Below, piece after piece: positions 62,787 to 64,000 of a stretch of 64,000 bases of DNA. The stretch covers positions 186,001 through 250,000 of the forward strand of contig NZ_CP042266.1 of assembly GCF_007856155.1 (NCBI RefSeq), given 5' to 3'. The notes beneath the pieces were generated by a model that saw only the letters and a list, made by a program, of their open reading frames with translations, was not told the origin of the DNA and searched no databases. A program made the translations under genes and the position numbers. The DNA is from Streptomyces qinzhouensis. Lineage in GTDB: Bacteria > Actinomycetota > Actinomycetes > Streptomycetales > Streptomycetaceae. The first letter of the stretch is position 1. Each line of letters opens with the position of its first letter.

Positions 62787-63515
62787 TCAGGCGGTCGCGC
62801 GCCAGTATCCGAGGGCGTCGACCCGCTCCTTGGGCAGGGCGAGATTCTTGCGGGCGTACGAGGCGAGGGCCCGGGTCGTGACGGTGTCGCAGGCGATCCA
62901 CACGTACGCGGTCGTGGGGTCGCCGATCAGGCCGGGCAGGGCCGCCTTCACCTCGGCGACCAGCCCGGCGCCGCCTTCGGTGCGGGGGATCGTGCGCAGC
63001 TCGTGCCGGCCGTGGTCGATACGGAACGGCAACTGCTCGTCGGACGGGTGGCCGGTCTCGAAGAAGACGGTCGCCGGGGTGGCGGGGAGGGCGTCGAGGA
63101 GGGAGTTGATCGCGGGCAGGGAGGCCGGGTCGCCGACGAGGACGAGACGGCCGGGCAGGGGGTCGGGGACGGTGTAGCCGGTTCCCTGGAGGGTCGCGTC
63201 CACCGTGTCACCGGCGCGGGCGGCCCGGGCCCAGTCGCAGGCGGGGCCGGGATGCAGGGCGAATTCGATACTGAAGGTGCCCTGTACGGGGTCGGGGTCG
63301 ACCAGGGTGTAGGCGCGCTGATGCGGTTTGCCCGCGTTGCCGAACCAGATCCGGACCCACATGGTGGGGTGGACCCCGGTCCGCGCCAGCATGCCGCCGT
63401 CGGTGAAGTGGACGCGGTGGTAGCGGTCGCCGACCGCCTCGGTCCCGGTCACGGTGAACCGGAAGTCCTTCCCCCGCATCAGCTTGAGAACCACACCCTC
63501 CCAGCCATGTCCCAC
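62787..63515 (-). CDS. Siderophore-interacting protein (ViuB/FAD ferric-siderophore reductase family)
   Basis: 242-aa cytoplasmic flavoprotein that reduces ferric siderophores to release iron. The FAD-binding domain has HQRAYTLVDPDP (RxYT motif) and FALHPGPACDWARAARAGD. The NAD(P)-binding lobe has LVLVGDPASLPAINSLLDAL, and the terminal ACDTVTTRALASYARKNLALPKERVDALGYWR is the SIP signature. GTG 63515 has GAGGAG about 6 nt upstream. The iron box 56 bp before the start (17 of 19 matches on this strand) predicts induction in low iron. Confidence 0.93.
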   Translation of the reverse strand: MGHGWEGVVLKLMRGKDFRFTVTGTEAVGDRYHRVHFTDGGMLARTGVHPTMWVRIWFGNAGKPHQRAYTLVDPDPVQGTFSIEFALHPGPACDWARAARAGDTVDATLQGTGYTVPDPLPGRLVLVGDPASLPAINSLLDALPATPATVFFETGHPSDEQLPFRIDHGRHELRTIPRTEGGAGLVAEVKAALPGLIGDPTTAYVWIACDTVTTRALASYARKNLALPKERVDALGYWRATA

Positions 63516-63570
63516 GCCCTACTCCTCCCTGTTCGTTCGCATTTGTTCATACGAACGTCCGTGCAGTAAC

Positions 63571-63589
63571 TTAGGCGAGCCTAACCTAA
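63571..63589. promoter_or_regulatory. Iron box in divergent promoter
   Basis: On the minus strand TTAGGTTAGGCTCGCCTAA differs from the consensus TTAGGTTAGGCTAACCTAA at two positions. It lies between the leftward reductase gene and the rightward acylase-family gene and probably controls both. Confidence 0.88.
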
Positions 63590-63624
63590 TTGAGGTGGGG
63601 CGTCGTCATCGAGGGGCGGGACAG

Positions 63625-64000
63625 GTGAACTTCAGGGTCTACCGGGACGACCGGGGGATTCCGCATCTGCGGGCGGCGAGCGCGGCGGAGCTCGCCCGCG
63701 CCCAGGGGTGGAACGCCGCCGTCGACCGGGCCTGGCAGATCGAGGTCGAGCGGCAGCGCTCGCAGGGCACGTCCGCCTCGTTCCTGGGCGCGTCGGCCGC
63801 GGGCTGGGACGGGTTCGCGCGGCGGTCCCTCATCGACGACACCGCACGGCGCTGCTATCTGTCACTGGACGAAGCCACCGCCGCCTGGGTGGGCCACTAC
63901 GTCGACGGGGTCAACGCCGGGCTGGCCCAGGGCGCCGGGCGCGATCCGCGGTTCGCGGCGACCGGGCTCCGGCCCCGCCCGTGGGAGCCGTGGGTGCCGC
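63625..64000 (+). CDS. Penicillin-acylase family (S45) protein, 5' part only
   Basis: 125 codons seen, cut by the window end. The start NFRVYRDDRGIPHLRAASAAELARAQGWNAAVDRAWQIEVERQ is the alpha-subunit opening of Ntn-hydrolase acylases, which hydrolyse or transfer acyl groups on amides after self-cleavage. GTG 63625 has GAGGGG 8 nt upstream. No signal peptide precedes the conserved part. With an iron box upstream and a siderophore reductase alongside, a role in modifying or salvaging a hydroxamate siderophore is likely; such a gene is known beside desferrioxamine clusters. The catalytic Ser of the beta subunit is outside the window. Confidence 0.85.
   Translation, partial: MNFRVYRDDRGIPHLRAASAAELARAQGWNAAVDRAWQIEVERQRSQGTSASFLGASAAGWDGFARRSLIDDTARRCYLSLDEATAAWVGHYVDGVNAGLAQGAGRDPRFAATGLRPRPWEPWVP

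Overview
The window is high-GC actinomycete DNA. Codons end mainly in G or C, GTG starts are common, Shine-Dalgarno (SD) boxes are AGGAGG-like, and the gene families (DUF397 with XRE-DUF5753, SpoIIE-type phosphatase, MelC1/MelC2, iron boxes, fused SecDF) together point to Streptomyces or a close relative. No tRNA, rRNA, CRISPR array, insertion sequence or prophage was recognised.

Left third (1-21378, minus strand): a biosynthetic operon. A proline-iminopeptidase-type alpha/beta hydrolase is followed 7 nt later by a giant modular type I polyketide synthase that stays open from its ATG at 20411 to the window edge (6,803 codons seen, not ended). It has an N-terminal docking helix and four complete KS-AT-KR-ACP modules, then the KS and part of the AT of a fifth. 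All five ATs carry methylmalonyl-type signatures. No DH, ER or TE is present. Modules 1-2 and 3-4 are copies of each other with a 9,036-bp period, and their KRs alternate between A1- and A2-type signatures. The upstream hydrolase belongs to the family of VinJ, which removes an aminoacyl protecting group in macrolactam assembly, so a polypropionate macrolactam is a reasonable but unproven guess for the product.

Middle (21.4-47.4 kb): mixed chromosomal or accessory genes, mostly single genes or pairs. They include a DUF6348-like gene with an in-frame TGA, an esterase, a VOC protein, a secreted nuclease-fold protein, a Nudix hydrolase, the melC1-melC2 tyrosinase operon, two SAM methyltransferases of one family, an ABC-F ribosome-protection-type ATPase with a candidate leader peptide, a PadR/membrane-protein pair, a methyltransferase/NTF2-like divergent pair with triplicated operator-like sites, an epoxide hydrolase, a secreted GH6 glycosidase, an aldo/keto reductase, a secreted M64 metalloprotease divergent from an XRE-TPR regulator, an amidohydrolase, a beta-lactamase-fold serine hydrolase and a DUF397/XRE pair.

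Right third (47.4-64 kb): iron uptake and envelope functions. An iron box precedes a siderophore-binding lipoprotein and two FecCD permeases with no ATPase. Then come a SpoIIE phosphatase containing a TTA codon, an MFS transporter whose reading frame opens behind GTG-TGA, a GT1 glycosyltransferase, an F420-type/hemerythrin fusion, a fused SecDF and a GNAT. At the right edge a second iron box lies between a siderophore-interacting reductase and a penicillin-acylase-family gene cut by the window end. That arrangement resembles the flank of desferrioxamine loci.
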